Assembly (NCBI GenBank): GCA_965205545.1
Contig: OZ242170.1
Coordinates: 1,488,001 to 1,552,000 of the forward strand
Source of the DNA: Bin55 sp965205545
Lineage (GTDB): Bacteria; Pseudomonadota; Gammaproteobacteria; Pseudomonadales; Azotimanducaceae
Length of the DNA stretch: 64,000 nt
Reading direction: 5' to 3'
Positions 42,354 through 50,331 of this stretch are shown here, one piece after another; the stretch's first letter is position 1; every line of letters begins with the position of its first letter. A program made the position numbers and the translations under genes. The notes under the pieces were generated by a model, which searched no databases, was not told where the DNA came from, and saw only the letters and a list, made by a program, of their open reading frames with translations.

Positions 42354-43553
42354 CTATACGACAGACAGAACCCTATCAAGTTCCTCGCACAGGTCGTCTG
42401 GATCCTCCAGTCCTACGGCCAGCCGAAAAATTCCGTCGCCTGCAGACTCCCTGTATTTAGCAGCCAATCGATCGTCTAGCAGGAATGCCGTGGAGAGCAT
42501 TTCGTCGGTTGGAAGCCAGTAAATCAAACTCCGGTAGCTTCCCAGCGAAACAGCGTAGTGAATAATGTCGAGCTCCTCTGCCATTCGACTCGCCATGATC
42601 GCGCCGTTGGCAACCGAAAAGGAAAGCAGACTCGAGAAGCACGTCATCTGTCGCCGCGCCAGTTCATGCCCCGGATGGTTGGACAATCCCGGGTAAAGCA
42701 CCTTGTCGACCTTGGGATGATGTGACAGAAATTCGGCAATTTGCAAGGCATTATCAGAGTGAAATTTCATGCGCACGGGCAAAGTAGCAGCGCCTCGAGC
42801 GATCAGCCACGCGTTGAATGGGCTAAGAACGCCGCCGAAGTAGATTCGTTCGACCGTTCTCAGAGATTGCAGCAAATTCGAAGCTCCGACAACTGCACCG
42901 CCAATGGCATCACCATGTCCACCTATGTATTTTGATAACGAATGCACTACAAAATCCGCACCCAGTTCTATAGGGCGAGTGGCTATAGGCGTTGCCACGG
43001 TCGAATCCACCGCTAGGAGGGCACCCGAACTCGACGCAATTTCGGCAACTGCACGAATGTCCGTCACCCTCAACAGAGGATTTGAAGGCGTTTCAATCCA
43101 TATAAGCTTGGTCGACCCAGGACGGATTGCACGTTCTACACTATGTAGATCGGTGGTGTCCACCGGAGTCGAATCCACATTCATGGATTGCTTCAGATTC
43201 CGTATCAGTTCTGCCGCGCCGGCATAGTGCACATCGCTAACGACGACGTGGTCCCCGGGTACAAGCGTGCCATGAAGCACCGCAGTTGTTGCAGCCATTC
43301 CCGATGCGAAGCACAGGCAATCCTCCGCGTTCTCCAACACAGCCAGTTTCTCTTCAAGAACCTTAACGGTCGGATTGTCCCATCGTGTGTAGATGAACGG
43401 TCGTTCGTCCTCGAAGGAGTTGATAGAAAAGCCCTGCGGTTCGGAAACCACGAAGCTGTTCGCCAGCACTAGATTGGGTGTCGACGCACCGGTCAGGGGA
43501 TCTGCCGATTCTCCTGCATGGATCGCCGCAGTTCGCATCCGATACTTGGACAT
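42354..43553 (-). CDS. Cys/Met-metabolism PLP-dependent enzyme
   Basis: 399 residues of the trans-sulfuration family (cystathionine gamma-synthase, beta/gamma-lyase, methionine gamma-lyase, O-acyl-homoserine sulfhydrylase). YTRWDNPTVKVLEEKLAVLE, the IETPSNPLLRVTDI segment and the PLP-lysine site HSLSKYIGGHGDAIGG (Lys208) are clear. N-terminal Tyr/Arg of YTRWDNPT contact the phosphate of the neighbouring subunit. Which reaction cannot be decided from motifs. It sits between tRNA-Tyr and tRNA-Thr(TGT) on the same strand as the tRNAs, and is divergent from the DAO-type gene. Confidence 0.88.
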   Translation of the reverse strand: MSKYRMRTAAIHAGESADPLTGASTPNLVLANSFVVSEPQGFSINSFEDERPFIYTRWDNPTVKVLEEKLAVLENAEDCLCFASGMAATTAVLHGTLVPGDHVVVSDVHYAGAAELIRNLKQSMNVDSTPVDTTDLHSVERAIRPGSTKLIWIETPSNPLLRVTDIRAVAEIASSSGALLAVDSTVATPIATRPIELGADFVVHSLSKYIGGHGDAIGGAVVGASNLLQSLRTVERIYFGGVLSPFNAWLIARGAATLPVRMKFHSDNALQIAEFLSHHPKVDKVLYPGLSNHPGHELARRQMTCFSSLLSFSVANGAIMASRMAEELDIIHYAVSLGSYRSLIYWLPTDEMLSTAFLLDDRLAAKYRESAGDGIFRLAVGLEDPDDLCEELDRVLSVV

Positions 43554-43768
43554 CGATAGTGCCTCTGCAAATCTAGAAAGTGCTCATCGCGACCATGTCC
43601 ACGTTGCAGTTCGCACGCGGACTTGAACCAATGAATGGCAAATTATTCTAGCGACACGAGCTTTTGCGAATGACCATGTTTTCGACACCAGTATCCTGCA
43701 AAATTCGTCCTAGATGTGGCAGATGTCCATAGCACGCGACACGTGGCGAACAACAAGGGAGCTGAACT

Positions 43769-44899
43769 ATGACTGAACACGAGGTTGCGATCATAGGAGG
43801 AGGAATCGTTGGTGCGGCAACTGCCTACTATCTTTCTAGGCACAACATCCGAAGCATCATTGTTGAACCTGAGGAAATTGCCGCGAAAGCCTCAGGATTG
43901 TCCTACGGGGGCATTGTCGAAGTTTCGGGCTTCGCTGTGCCCGGTGCGATGTGGGAGTTGGGTCGTTACGCTGCGGACTTGCACACAAGCCTTCGCAATG
44001 AGCTAGGCAATGAGTCAGGAATCGATTGCAGGTACCGGGACAGGGACACACTCAATCTTGCCTTTTCGCATGAGGAGTCGGCACAACTCGGCAAGAGATC
44101 TGAGTGGATTAACAAATCCACAGCTGTGCGGGCGGAATACATTGAACCATCGCAAGCGCTTGATCTTGAGCCACGACTGAATTCCAAACTGTTAGGAGCG
44201 TTACTCTTGCAGGGCACGCGCGAAGTCGATTCGAAATGTCTGACAACAGCCTTGGCGCAATCTTCAGGATGTGACACTTTGCACAGGCGTGCAAACTCAC
44301 TTGTAGCTAGCACAACAGGGATTGGCGTGAATCTTGACGATGGTACAACCCTAAAGGCACCGATTCTAGTGTGTGCAAACGGAACCTGGGTGGAGCCGTT
44401 GCTCCAATCGATGGACGTCAATCTTCCAGTTCCACCATTGAAAGGCGAAATACTTCGATTGAAAACCGAAGGACCTCCGCTGTTCCAATCCATTGGTTGG
44501 AATGGCAACTACTGCACAACCAAGACGGACGGACTAGTCTGGGCTGGAACCACGGAATCCAACTCTGGCTACGATGAGATGACAACAAGCAGTGGACGCG
44601 CGGAGATACTGAGGAATCTAGCGTTCGTACTTCCCGGCTTGAATGTTAACGAGGTTGCTCGTCAGACTGCATGTCTGCGGCCTACTACCCCCGACGGACT
44701 GCCATACATTGGACCAATCCCGGAACATGCAAACGTCTTCGTAGGAACTGGCGCGGGTCGCAAGGGGATTCTGTACGGACCAGCTATCGGCAAGGTCATC
44801 GCAGACTTGATCGCATCCAAAAATCCGGAGGTTGATATTGGTCCATTTGCAATTGAACAGGCAAATCGGGGGCCAGCCACCAACTTAGCTGATAGATAA
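43769..44899 (+). CDS. FAD-dependent oxidoreductase, DAO family
   Basis: 376 residues. Dinucleotide-binding motif AIIGGGIVGAATAYYLSR at the N-terminus and a C-terminal FVGTGAGRKGILYGPAIGK that closes the FAD site, as in glycine oxidase, sarcosine oxidase and D-amino-acid dehydrogenases. The ACLRPTTPDGLPYIGP motif is typical. The substrate is probably an amine or amino acid, not determined. AGGGAG lies 7 nt before ATG 43769. Divergently oriented to the PLP enzyme (215-bp gap). Its 3' end is 5 bp from the tRNA-Thr(TGT) 3' end, oppositely oriented. Confidence 0.85.
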   Translation: MTEHEVAIIGGGIVGAATAYYLSRHNIRSIIVEPEEIAAKASGLSYGGIVEVSGFAVPGAMWELGRYAADLHTSLRNELGNESGIDCRYRDRDTLNLAFSHEESAQLGKRSEWINKSTAVRAEYIEPSQALDLEPRLNSKLLGALLLQGTREVDSKCLTTALAQSSGCDTLHRRANSLVASTTGIGVNLDDGTTLKAPILVCANGTWVEPLLQSMDVNLPVPPLKGEILRLKTEGPPLFQSIGWNGNYCTTKTDGLVWAGTTESNSGYDEMTTSSGRAEILRNLAFVLPGLNVNEVARQTACLRPTTPDGLPYIGPIPEHANVFVGTGAGRKGILYGPAIGKVIADLIASKNPEVDIGPFAIEQANRGPATNLADR

Positions 44900-44904
44900 A
44901 CGCA

Positions 44905-44980
44905 TGGTGCCGCCACGAGGAATCGAACCCCGGACCTTCTCATTACAAGTGAGCTGCTCTACCTGCTGAGCTATGGCGGC
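44905..44980 (-). tRNA. tRNA-Thr (TGT)
   Basis: 76 nt with encoded CCA. Acceptor GCCGCCA/TGGCGGC; anticodon loop CTTGTAA gives TGT. The anticodon stem (GCTCA/TGAGA) has one G-A mismatch at its outer end. Separated from the other tRNAs by two protein genes and given its own promoter. Confidence 0.95.
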
Positions 44981-45007
44981 ATGCTCTAGCTACGCATTGG
45001 CCGCGCA

Positions 45008-45035
45008 ATTCTATGTGTCTAGCAACCTAATGCAA
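45008..45035 (-). promoter_or_regulatory. promoter of tRNA-Thr (TGT)
   Basis: Minus-strand TTGCAT (45030-45035) and TAGAAT (45008-45013) with 16-bp spacing, followed by TGCGCGG, a GC-rich discriminator. Start of transcription about 20 nt before the tRNA. The remaining 44981-45202 sequence shows no gene. Confidence 0.65.
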
Positions 45036-45202
45036 CCGAGACGATGACCAGGACGAGCGTTTTGCAGGCCCATTTTTGCGAATCACCAACGCACAAGGGA
45101 CGCGTAATATAACGGAGAGACGAATCTGCTCATGTCCGTCTGGACGTAGTCAAGCGCGAAGGCATTTGTGGCGTTAGCCGAAAGTCTTTCATTCAGACTT
45201 GG

Positions 45203-46093
45203 CTAACTATCGGACTCGTCAAGAACTCGTTCGTCTTCGGGACTTTCCGTTCCCTCGTCGATCTTCAGTTTCGCAAACATCGGTACATCGCCCCAAGGGG
45301 TTTGCAGAGTTCCGCGAAGTTCGCTCTCCTCTATTTCACACAGATAATGGAATATGTAGCGCACTTCGTCGTACTCGCGCGCAAAAAGAAGAGAGACTTC
45401 ATGGGGACGTATGTAGATTTTCCTTGGCTCGTATCCTTTCACGGGTTGAGTCAGTGTGTCTTCCCATATTGCGTCAAACTCGTTCTCCACATCGGTGGCT
45501 CGGAGTTCCAGCAAGACTTCGTTGCTCGCGGCCAAATCCCGCCATTGATTTAACAGCCGGTTGCCCTTGTCTCCAATCTCCTGGTTGCCGGGAGTCAGCT
45601 CTCCAAACGTGACTAGATACGTTCCAGCGAGCTGAGGAATCTTACGCTTGCCCGTCATGGGCACTTCGCCCCAGACCGTCCATAGCGTGCCTTGCAATTC
45701 TCCTTCTACGACTTCTCCATTGCAATCGAAAATGTAGGACTCCCCATCTACTCGGAGATGGAATACAAATCCGAATTCCGTGCCGCGAAGATTGATTTTC
45801 GATGTCTCGAAACCTAGCGTCGAGGCCCTCCAAGTTCCGTCAAATTGGTTCTCTACATCCGTGCCTCGAATTTCGAGAGTTACTTTCTCCTTCGCGGCCA
45901 AATCGCGCCATTGATCTATTAGTCGGGTTCCCTCTTGAAGCTGAGAACCTACGGCCTCTTTCTTTTTCTGTTCTGTAGAAAGCTCTCCAAACGAGAGAAC
46001 ATAGGTGCCAGGAAGCTCTGCCATAAGCGATGTCGAACAAAGCAATACAACAAGTCCAACCCAGTTTCGAAACATTCTCATACGCCCGCTCAT
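45203..46093 (-). CDS. secreted protein made of two homologous repeats
   Basis: 296 residues. Signal peptide (VGLVVLLCSTSLMA) ends near residue 25. The mature protein is an internal duplication. Repeat 1 begins LPGTYVLSFGEL and repeat 2 begins LAGTYLVTFGEL. Both continue with a DQWRDLAA or NQWRDLAA helix, RGTDVENQFDGTW or RATDVENEFDAIW, and end in LQGTLWTVWGEVPMTGK or LRGTLQTPWGDVPMFAK. The two halves are about 130 residues each. I do not recognise the family. A beta-rich domain is suggested by the alternating strand pattern. ATGs at 46081 and 46075 are alternative starts. Confidence 0.72.
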   Translation of the reverse strand: MSGRMRMFRNWVGLVVLLCSTSLMAELPGTYVLSFGELSTEQKKKEAVGSQLQEGTRLIDQWRDLAAKEKVTLEIRGTDVENQFDGTWRASTLGFETSKINLRGTEFGFVFHLRVDGESYIFDCNGEVVEGELQGTLWTVWGEVPMTGKRKIPQLAGTYLVTFGELTPGNQEIGDKGNRLLNQWRDLAASNEVLLELRATDVENEFDAIWEDTLTQPVKGYEPRKIYIRPHEVSLLFAREYDEVRYIFHYLCEIEESELRGTLQTPWGDVPMFAKLKIDEGTESPEDERVLDESDS

Positions 46094-46308
46094 TCAGTCA
46101 CACATATAGAAGATGCGCATCCCAATCGCAAGGTCGCAGGATGCCAGTAGGTCGAACTGTTGTAACTCGTTGTATACCCATTAGTTGATTCAGCTCCCCC
46201 GGAGGCGGATGCACTTGGCTCACTCCAATCGGATCAAGTCAAGCCCGCAGCGGTTCATGACGCAGCCCATCGTCAAACAGGACTTAGCTTTTTAGATCTA
46301 TCGTCGGT

Positions 46309-46557
46309 TCAGATTATCCGCAATCTGAAGGTAGTGTCGTCGGACTCAATTTCCACATGCAGTCCACGCATCTTGGCGAATGCGGCAATGCCCATGCAGA
46401 TTCTTTCAGTGTGTGTCTTGAGCTTGGGGACCACTGCACCGACAATCCACGCCACACAAAAGACCACACCTGCAATCGGCCATAGAAACAGAATCGGAAT
46501 GCACAGTGGAATTCTCTGATTTCTCTTCCAAGAGATCATTGCAAGGATCGGAATCAC
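46309..46557 (-). CDS. small membrane protein downstream of the DUF2089 gene
   Basis: 82 residues. Hydrophobic segment from about residue 16 to 45 (ILFLWPIAGVVFCVAWIVGA), probably one long or two short helices, then a soluble tail. GTG start at 46557 overlaps the DUF2089 stop as GTGA, so synthesis is probably coupled. Function unknown; the pairing suggests a regulator-sensor couple. Confidence 0.6.
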   Translation of the reverse strand: MIPILAMISWKRNQRIPLCIPILFLWPIAGVVFCVAWIVGAVVPKLKTHTERICMGIAAFAKMRGLHVEIESDDTTFRLRII

Positions 46558-46925
46558 TGCCCCAATCTCCTCAAAGCTTCGTCCACCGAGATTTCGCCAT
46601 CCGACAGCAGGCTCAACGTTTGTTCGCTTGATGGGAGAGGTTCATCCGATTTTCCAATTCCTGCTATAGGATCCAATTTGGATGAAATCGCTACCAGTCT
46701 GTTCTTGACAGTAGGATAGCTGACTCCAAACAGTCGTTCCATTTGTTTGATCGATCCGTGGTTTTGCACAAAAGCACTCACGAACAACTGGTCCTCTGGC
46801 GTCAGTCTGGCAAGCGCAGGCATCTCGAAGTCCGCTTCTACACGAATGTTGCAATCTGCGCAGACAAGCCGCGTTATGTTCATGTCACGTGAACAGTTGG
46901 GACATTTTGCCTTGCCGATGTTCAT
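46554..46925 (-). CDS. DUF2089-type zinc-ribbon/HTH protein
   Basis: 123 residues. N-terminal zinc ribbon with Cys8-x2-Cys11 and Cys22-x2-Cys25, then FEMPALARLTPEDQLFVSAF and an HTH (GSIKQMERLFGVSYPTVKNR). This is the DUF2089 layout, a family of presumed DNA-binding regulators often paired with membrane proteins. A C-terminal SDGEISVDEALRRLG extension could be a further short helical motif. Translationally coupled to the small membrane protein. Confidence 0.8.
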   Translation of the reverse strand: MNIGKAKCPNCSRDMNITRLVCADCNIRVEADFEMPALARLTPEDQLFVSAFVQNHGSIKQMERLFGVSYPTVKNRLVAISSKLDPIAGIGKSDEPLPSSEQTLSLLSDGEISVDEALRRLGQ

Positions 46926-47250
46926 GGTTTGCGCGCTACAAAATCAAAAATTATTTAGTTCACTATTGATTTTATTTATTTTAAGGGAGTGATGCTTAAA
47001 TATTTCAATTGATGGTGGAGCGTCACACGGTCAATGGCCTCCTGCGATCTGGTTATCTACAGTCGCACTCCAACAACCAACCACATTCGCCGGACCGCAC
47101 ACAAGAAATCTTGATTAGAACTATTAGGAACGTGCCGAAAGTCCCATTCCTTGGCGAATGTGTCCAGCGGTTGCCAGAGGCAATGTTGATCAAGTACGGC
47201 ACTATTCTCTTGGCATATACTTCAATTCTTCTTGACTGTCGAGAGTTGAC
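46926..47250. other. intergenic region between divergent genes
   Basis: 325 bp without a convincing gene. The part next to the DUF2089 gene is very AT-rich (46940-46990). TATACT at 47216-47221 could be a -10 box for the amidohydrolase gene, but no -35 of quality is seen. Confidence 0.4.
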
Positions 47251-48231
47251 ATGGCACACGAGTTGGTTATTCGCGGCGGTACCGTCGTTGACGGCACGGG
47301 AAGCGAACCTGCGATTGCTGATGTTGCGATCAACAATGGACTCATTTCCGATGTCGGCAAGGTAGACGAAGCCGGTAGTCAAGAATTCGACGCGACCGGA
47401 CTTACTGTTACACCGGGGTTCATAGATCTCCACACGCACCTGGACGCCCAAATTGGGTGGGATCAAGATCTAGCACCACTGTCGTGGCACGGTGTTACTA
47501 CAGCGCTCATGGGAAATTGCGGTGTAACGTTTGCGCCGTGCAAACCCAAAGACCGCGAGCTTCTTGCTCACATGATGGAAACGGTAGAGGACATTCCTCG
47601 CCAGTCGATTTTGCAGGGACTTCCTTGGGATTGGGAAGAATATGGTGACTACTTGGATTCCATCGCTCGGCTTGGTCCAGGGATCAATGTGGCGGGCATG
47701 GTCGGACATGCCGCCATTCGCTTTTATGTCATGGGCGAGCGTGCTGTGGAGGAGCAATCGAACGAGATAGAGCGCGTACAGATGGCGGAGATCGTAGCCA
47801 AGGCAATCGACCGAGGGGCGGTCGGCTTTTCCACGAATCGTTACTCGCAACACAAGCTGCCTGATGGACGTGCCATACCTGGAACGTTCGCAGATGTGGA
47901 AGAGCTCGAAATCATAGGCAGGGAAGTCAGCAAGAGAGATGCTCTCTTTCAAGCCGTTGGCATTCACTGGGACCATATGCGACACGTAGCAGACAAAGCA
48001 GGGCCTCGCATGTTGTTCAACTCAACACTGTCTGGAGTTCGCGACGATGAATCGGGAATTCGGCGCCGCAAAGCAGTGGACGAACTTGCCACAGGCCGCG
48101 ATATATCTGGAGTTGCTCAGGTGCGAGGGTCCGGCGCGTTGGTCGGCATGCAAGCGCTGCTGCCATTCCGGGGCGAACACTGGTCCAAGCTTCGGAACAT
48201 GGACTTGGAACACAAGACAGTAGAGCATTGA
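47251..48231 (+). CDS. D-aminoacylase-type amidohydrolase, N-terminal part (frameshifted)
   Basis: 326 residues. LVIRGGTVVDGTGSEP start, metal-binding FIDLHTHLDAQIGWD (His61, His63) and a FSTNRYSQHKLPDG segment are typical of N-acyl-D-amino-acid deacylases and related amidohydrolases. The family is about 550-580 residues in one chain; here it stops at TGA 48229-48231 and the remainder follows in the -1 frame. Inserting one base near 48225 (reading GTA GAG GCA TTG AAG) would restore it. Either a pseudogene, a sequencing error, or two translationally coupled pieces. Confidence 0.75.
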   Translation: MAHELVIRGGTVVDGTGSEPAIADVAINNGLISDVGKVDEAGSQEFDATGLTVTPGFIDLHTHLDAQIGWDQDLAPLSWHGVTTALMGNCGVTFAPCKPKDRELLAHMMETVEDIPRQSILQGLPWDWEEYGDYLDSIARLGPGINVAGMVGHAAIRFYVMGERAVEEQSNEIERVQMAEIVAKAIDRGAVGFSTNRYSQHKLPDGRAIPGTFADVEELEIIGREVSKRDALFQAVGIHWDHMRHVADKAGPRMLFNSTLSGVRDDESGIRRRKAVDELATGRDISGVAQVRGSGALVGMQALLPFRGEHWSKLRNMDLEHKTVEH

Positions 48232-48905
48232 AGGACGTCGATGTTCGCGATCGTCTTTTTGCTGAGTTCAAAGAGAGCGAACACCGCTGGCCGGACCCGA
48301 ATTGGATGTATTCCCTTGGCATGGGCCAGTCCCCCGACCACTCGATGGGCGACCACAACAACCTGCAGAAAATGGCAGAGCGAGCAAACGAGCACTGGCT
48401 TGAAACGCTCCTTCGATTGTCAGCCGAGTCCAACGGCCGAATCCTGTTCAACGTGATTGGCGAGAACCAAAACCTCAAGGCGTTGCGAGACATGTTCGAT
48501 GGAGGGCGCGTCTTCCCTGGAGTCGGCGACGCCGGCGCGCATGTCACGATGGTTATGGACGCTGGATGGGCTACTTTCGTGCTAGCTCATTGGGTCCGCG
48601 AGGAAGGATTGTTCACGATGTCCGAAGCAGTGCGTCGCATGACGAGCGCGTCAGCTCGCATTCTTGGCATCAAGGATCGTGGAACTCTTTCTCCCGGCAT
48701 GAAAGCTGACGTCAACGTCTTTGACGCCGACGAAGTAAGGGAGGACTATCCCTATCGCGTCAATGACTTCCCTGGAGGAGCTCCTCGGTTAACGCAGAAG
48801 GCGTTCGGCTACAAGGCGATACTTGTGAATGGCAAGTTTAATGTCATCGACGGCGAACACACAGGCGAACATGCGGGCTCAGTGTTGCGTCACGCAACGT
48901 CCTAG
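48228..48905 (+). CDS. D-aminoacylase-type amidohydrolase, C-terminal part
   Basis: 225 residues continuing the preceding gene in the -1 frame. VFPGVGDAGAHVTMVMDAGW supplies the late metal-binding aspartate, and GTLSPGMKADVNVFDAD is the C-terminal beta-sandwich of the amidohydrolase fold. The open frame begins at TTG 48228, which overlaps the upstream TGA. An independent start there would give a protein without the HxH site, so it would not be active alone. Confidence 0.72.
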   Translation: MKDVDVRDRLFAEFKESEHRWPDPNWMYSLGMGQSPDHSMGDHNNLQKMAERANEHWLETLLRLSAESNGRILFNVIGENQNLKALRDMFDGGRVFPGVGDAGAHVTMVMDAGWATFVLAHWVREEGLFTMSEAVRRMTSASARILGIKDRGTLSPGMKADVNVFDADEVREDYPYRVNDFPGGAPRLTQKAFGYKAILVNGKFNVIDGEHTGEHAGSVLRHATS

Positions 48906-48949
48906 TCACTATGGATGCGAACTACGTCAGAGATACTGAAAGGCTGGGA

Positions 48950-49867
48950 TCAGACTAGAAATCCCATGGGAGCAACCGAGCTGCTAGGCGTGTAGAAGTT
49001 CCGCACAGCTGGCAGGACCTCGTCTAGATTGCCTGGAGCCACTCCAAACCACAGAGCAAGTTCGGCAAAGTACTGTTCCACGGACGTCGTGGGTATGTAA
49101 ATGCCGCGTCCGACATCCAAAGGACTGGTTGCAGACAATTCAGGATAGGTGCCGTAAAGGTTCCCGCCTCGAACAGCTCCTCCCATCACCATGTGGTGAC
49201 CACCCCACCCGTGATCAGATCCCTTGCCGTTTGAAGTGAGGGTACGACCAAAATCTGAAACGGTGAACGTCACCACATTGTCAAACTCGCCAAGTTCCTG
49301 AAGCGCGGCTTTGAACTCAGCCAACGCCTTGCTAACTATCGGCAGCATGGCTGCTTGATAGTCTATTAGGTTAGCGTGGTGGTCCCAACCGCCAATGTTT
49401 ACAAAGAAGGTTTGCCGGGCTTGGCCTATTGAGTGTCTTCCTCCAATGACTCGAGCAATCTGCTTCAACGAACCTGACAAGTAGTTTTCAGAGAACTGAG
49501 TCGTCAATTCCGGAGCCGAACGGATTGCCGAAACAAATGTTTCGCGATTGTCGATAGCGCTTTTGAGCCGTCGCGAGTACTCTCGGCGAAGCATGTTGTC
49601 GTGTTCGACATTCAGAAGATCGTTAGTGACTTGATCTACGTTGATTCCATTTAGCCACAGTTGCGGATAGGACCAGACCCTGCTTGCGCCGTCGCCCTCG
49701 TAATAAATGGCGTATGGACTAACCTGCTGGCCAGTTTGAAACAGGTTGTTTCCACTCAGCGAAATGTTCATGGACAACCGCTTGCTGGATGCGGATCGAT
49801 GAGGTCTGCCATTCTGCCTCCCCACCCGTACGACGAGGTGCGGCTGTACGAGACGACAGACTGCCAT
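48950..49867 (-). CDS. DUF1501 protein, C-terminal part (frameshifted)
   Basis: Frame of about 305 residues, of which those after roughly 49790 continue the DUF1501 protein encoded upstream. Contains FTVSDFGRTLTSNGKGSDHG and WGGHHMVMGGAVRGGNLYG, the alkaline-phosphatase-like core typical of DUF1501 (sulfatase-fold) proteins. The first about 25 residues of this frame are the wrong-frame shadow of the upstream part and not genuine. One base missing near 49790 would explain the break. Confidence 0.72.
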   Translation of the reverse strand: MAVCRLVQPHLVVRVGRQNGRPHRSASSKRLSMNISLSGNNLFQTGQQVSPYAIYYEGDGASRVWSYPQLWLNGINVDQVTNDLLNVEHDNMLRREYSRRLKSAIDNRETFVSAIRSAPELTTQFSENYLSGSLKQIARVIGGRHSIGQARQTFFVNIGGWDHHANLIDYQAAMLPIVSKALAEFKAALQELGEFDNVVTFTVSDFGRTLTSNGKGSDHGWGGHHMVMGGAVRGGNLYGTYPELSATSPLDVGRGIYIPTTSVEQYFAELALWFGVAPGNLDEVLPAVRNFYTPSSSVAPMGFLV

Positions 49868-50328
49868 TGGGCGATTTGATCGGAATGCGAGAACAGGCCT
49901 AGCGGCACGCGGGCTTTTCCTTGGTCCACGTCGTTGCCGTCCAACGGCTCAACTAAAGTTCCCACGTTTGCAACAAATGCCAACTCACCCATTTCATACA
50001 ACTGCTGAACATCCGCTAGACCGGGGTGCACAGCGTAGCTTCGCCCTTCATCAGTTGTGCCGGGGAGTGCAAGCAAGGACGACCGGTCCAAAGCAAGATC
50101 CGAACGAATCTTTGAGTACTCGTCGTACTGATCTTCGTCATTGGGTACGATCATATTGAATGAGTCATTGCCGCCGCTAAGCAATATGCATACCAATGCC
50201 CGATAATCGCCAAGTGTCGATGCCGACGCGCTGCGCGTGAGTCCGAGCGTCAGCGCGGTGGTTGAAACCGTAGCAGCTGCGACGCCCAGACCGCAGCTAT
50301 GGGAAAGAAACTTGCGCCGCGTCGCCAT
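49768..50328 (-). CDS. DUF1501 protein, N-terminal part (frameshifted)
   Basis: 186 residues. Twin-arginine-like signal (TRRKFLSHSCGLGVAAA) then YRALVCILLSGGNDSFNM, the start of DUF1501 proteins, and YGWGGRMADLID just before the break. Ends prematurely at TGA 49768 in a short non-conserved tail (PHPASGCP). The continuation is in another frame at 48950-49867. Three bp after the DUF1800 gene, and the pair forms an operon. Confidence 0.75.
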   Translation of the reverse strand: MATRRKFLSHSCGLGVAAATVSTTALTLGLTRSASASTLGDYRALVCILLSGGNDSFNMIVPNDEDQYDEYSKIRSDLALDRSSLLALPGTTDEGRSYAVHPGLADVQQLYEMGELAFVANVGTLVEPLDGNDVDQGKARVPLGLFSHSDQIAQWQSVVSYSRTSSYGWGGRMADLIDPHPASGCP

Positions 50329-50331
50329 CAG

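Noticed and set aside
47100..47250. Strong promoter for the amidohydrolase gene
   Set aside because: TATACT is a fair -10 but no -35 fits at 16-18 bp, so I did not list it as a promoter.
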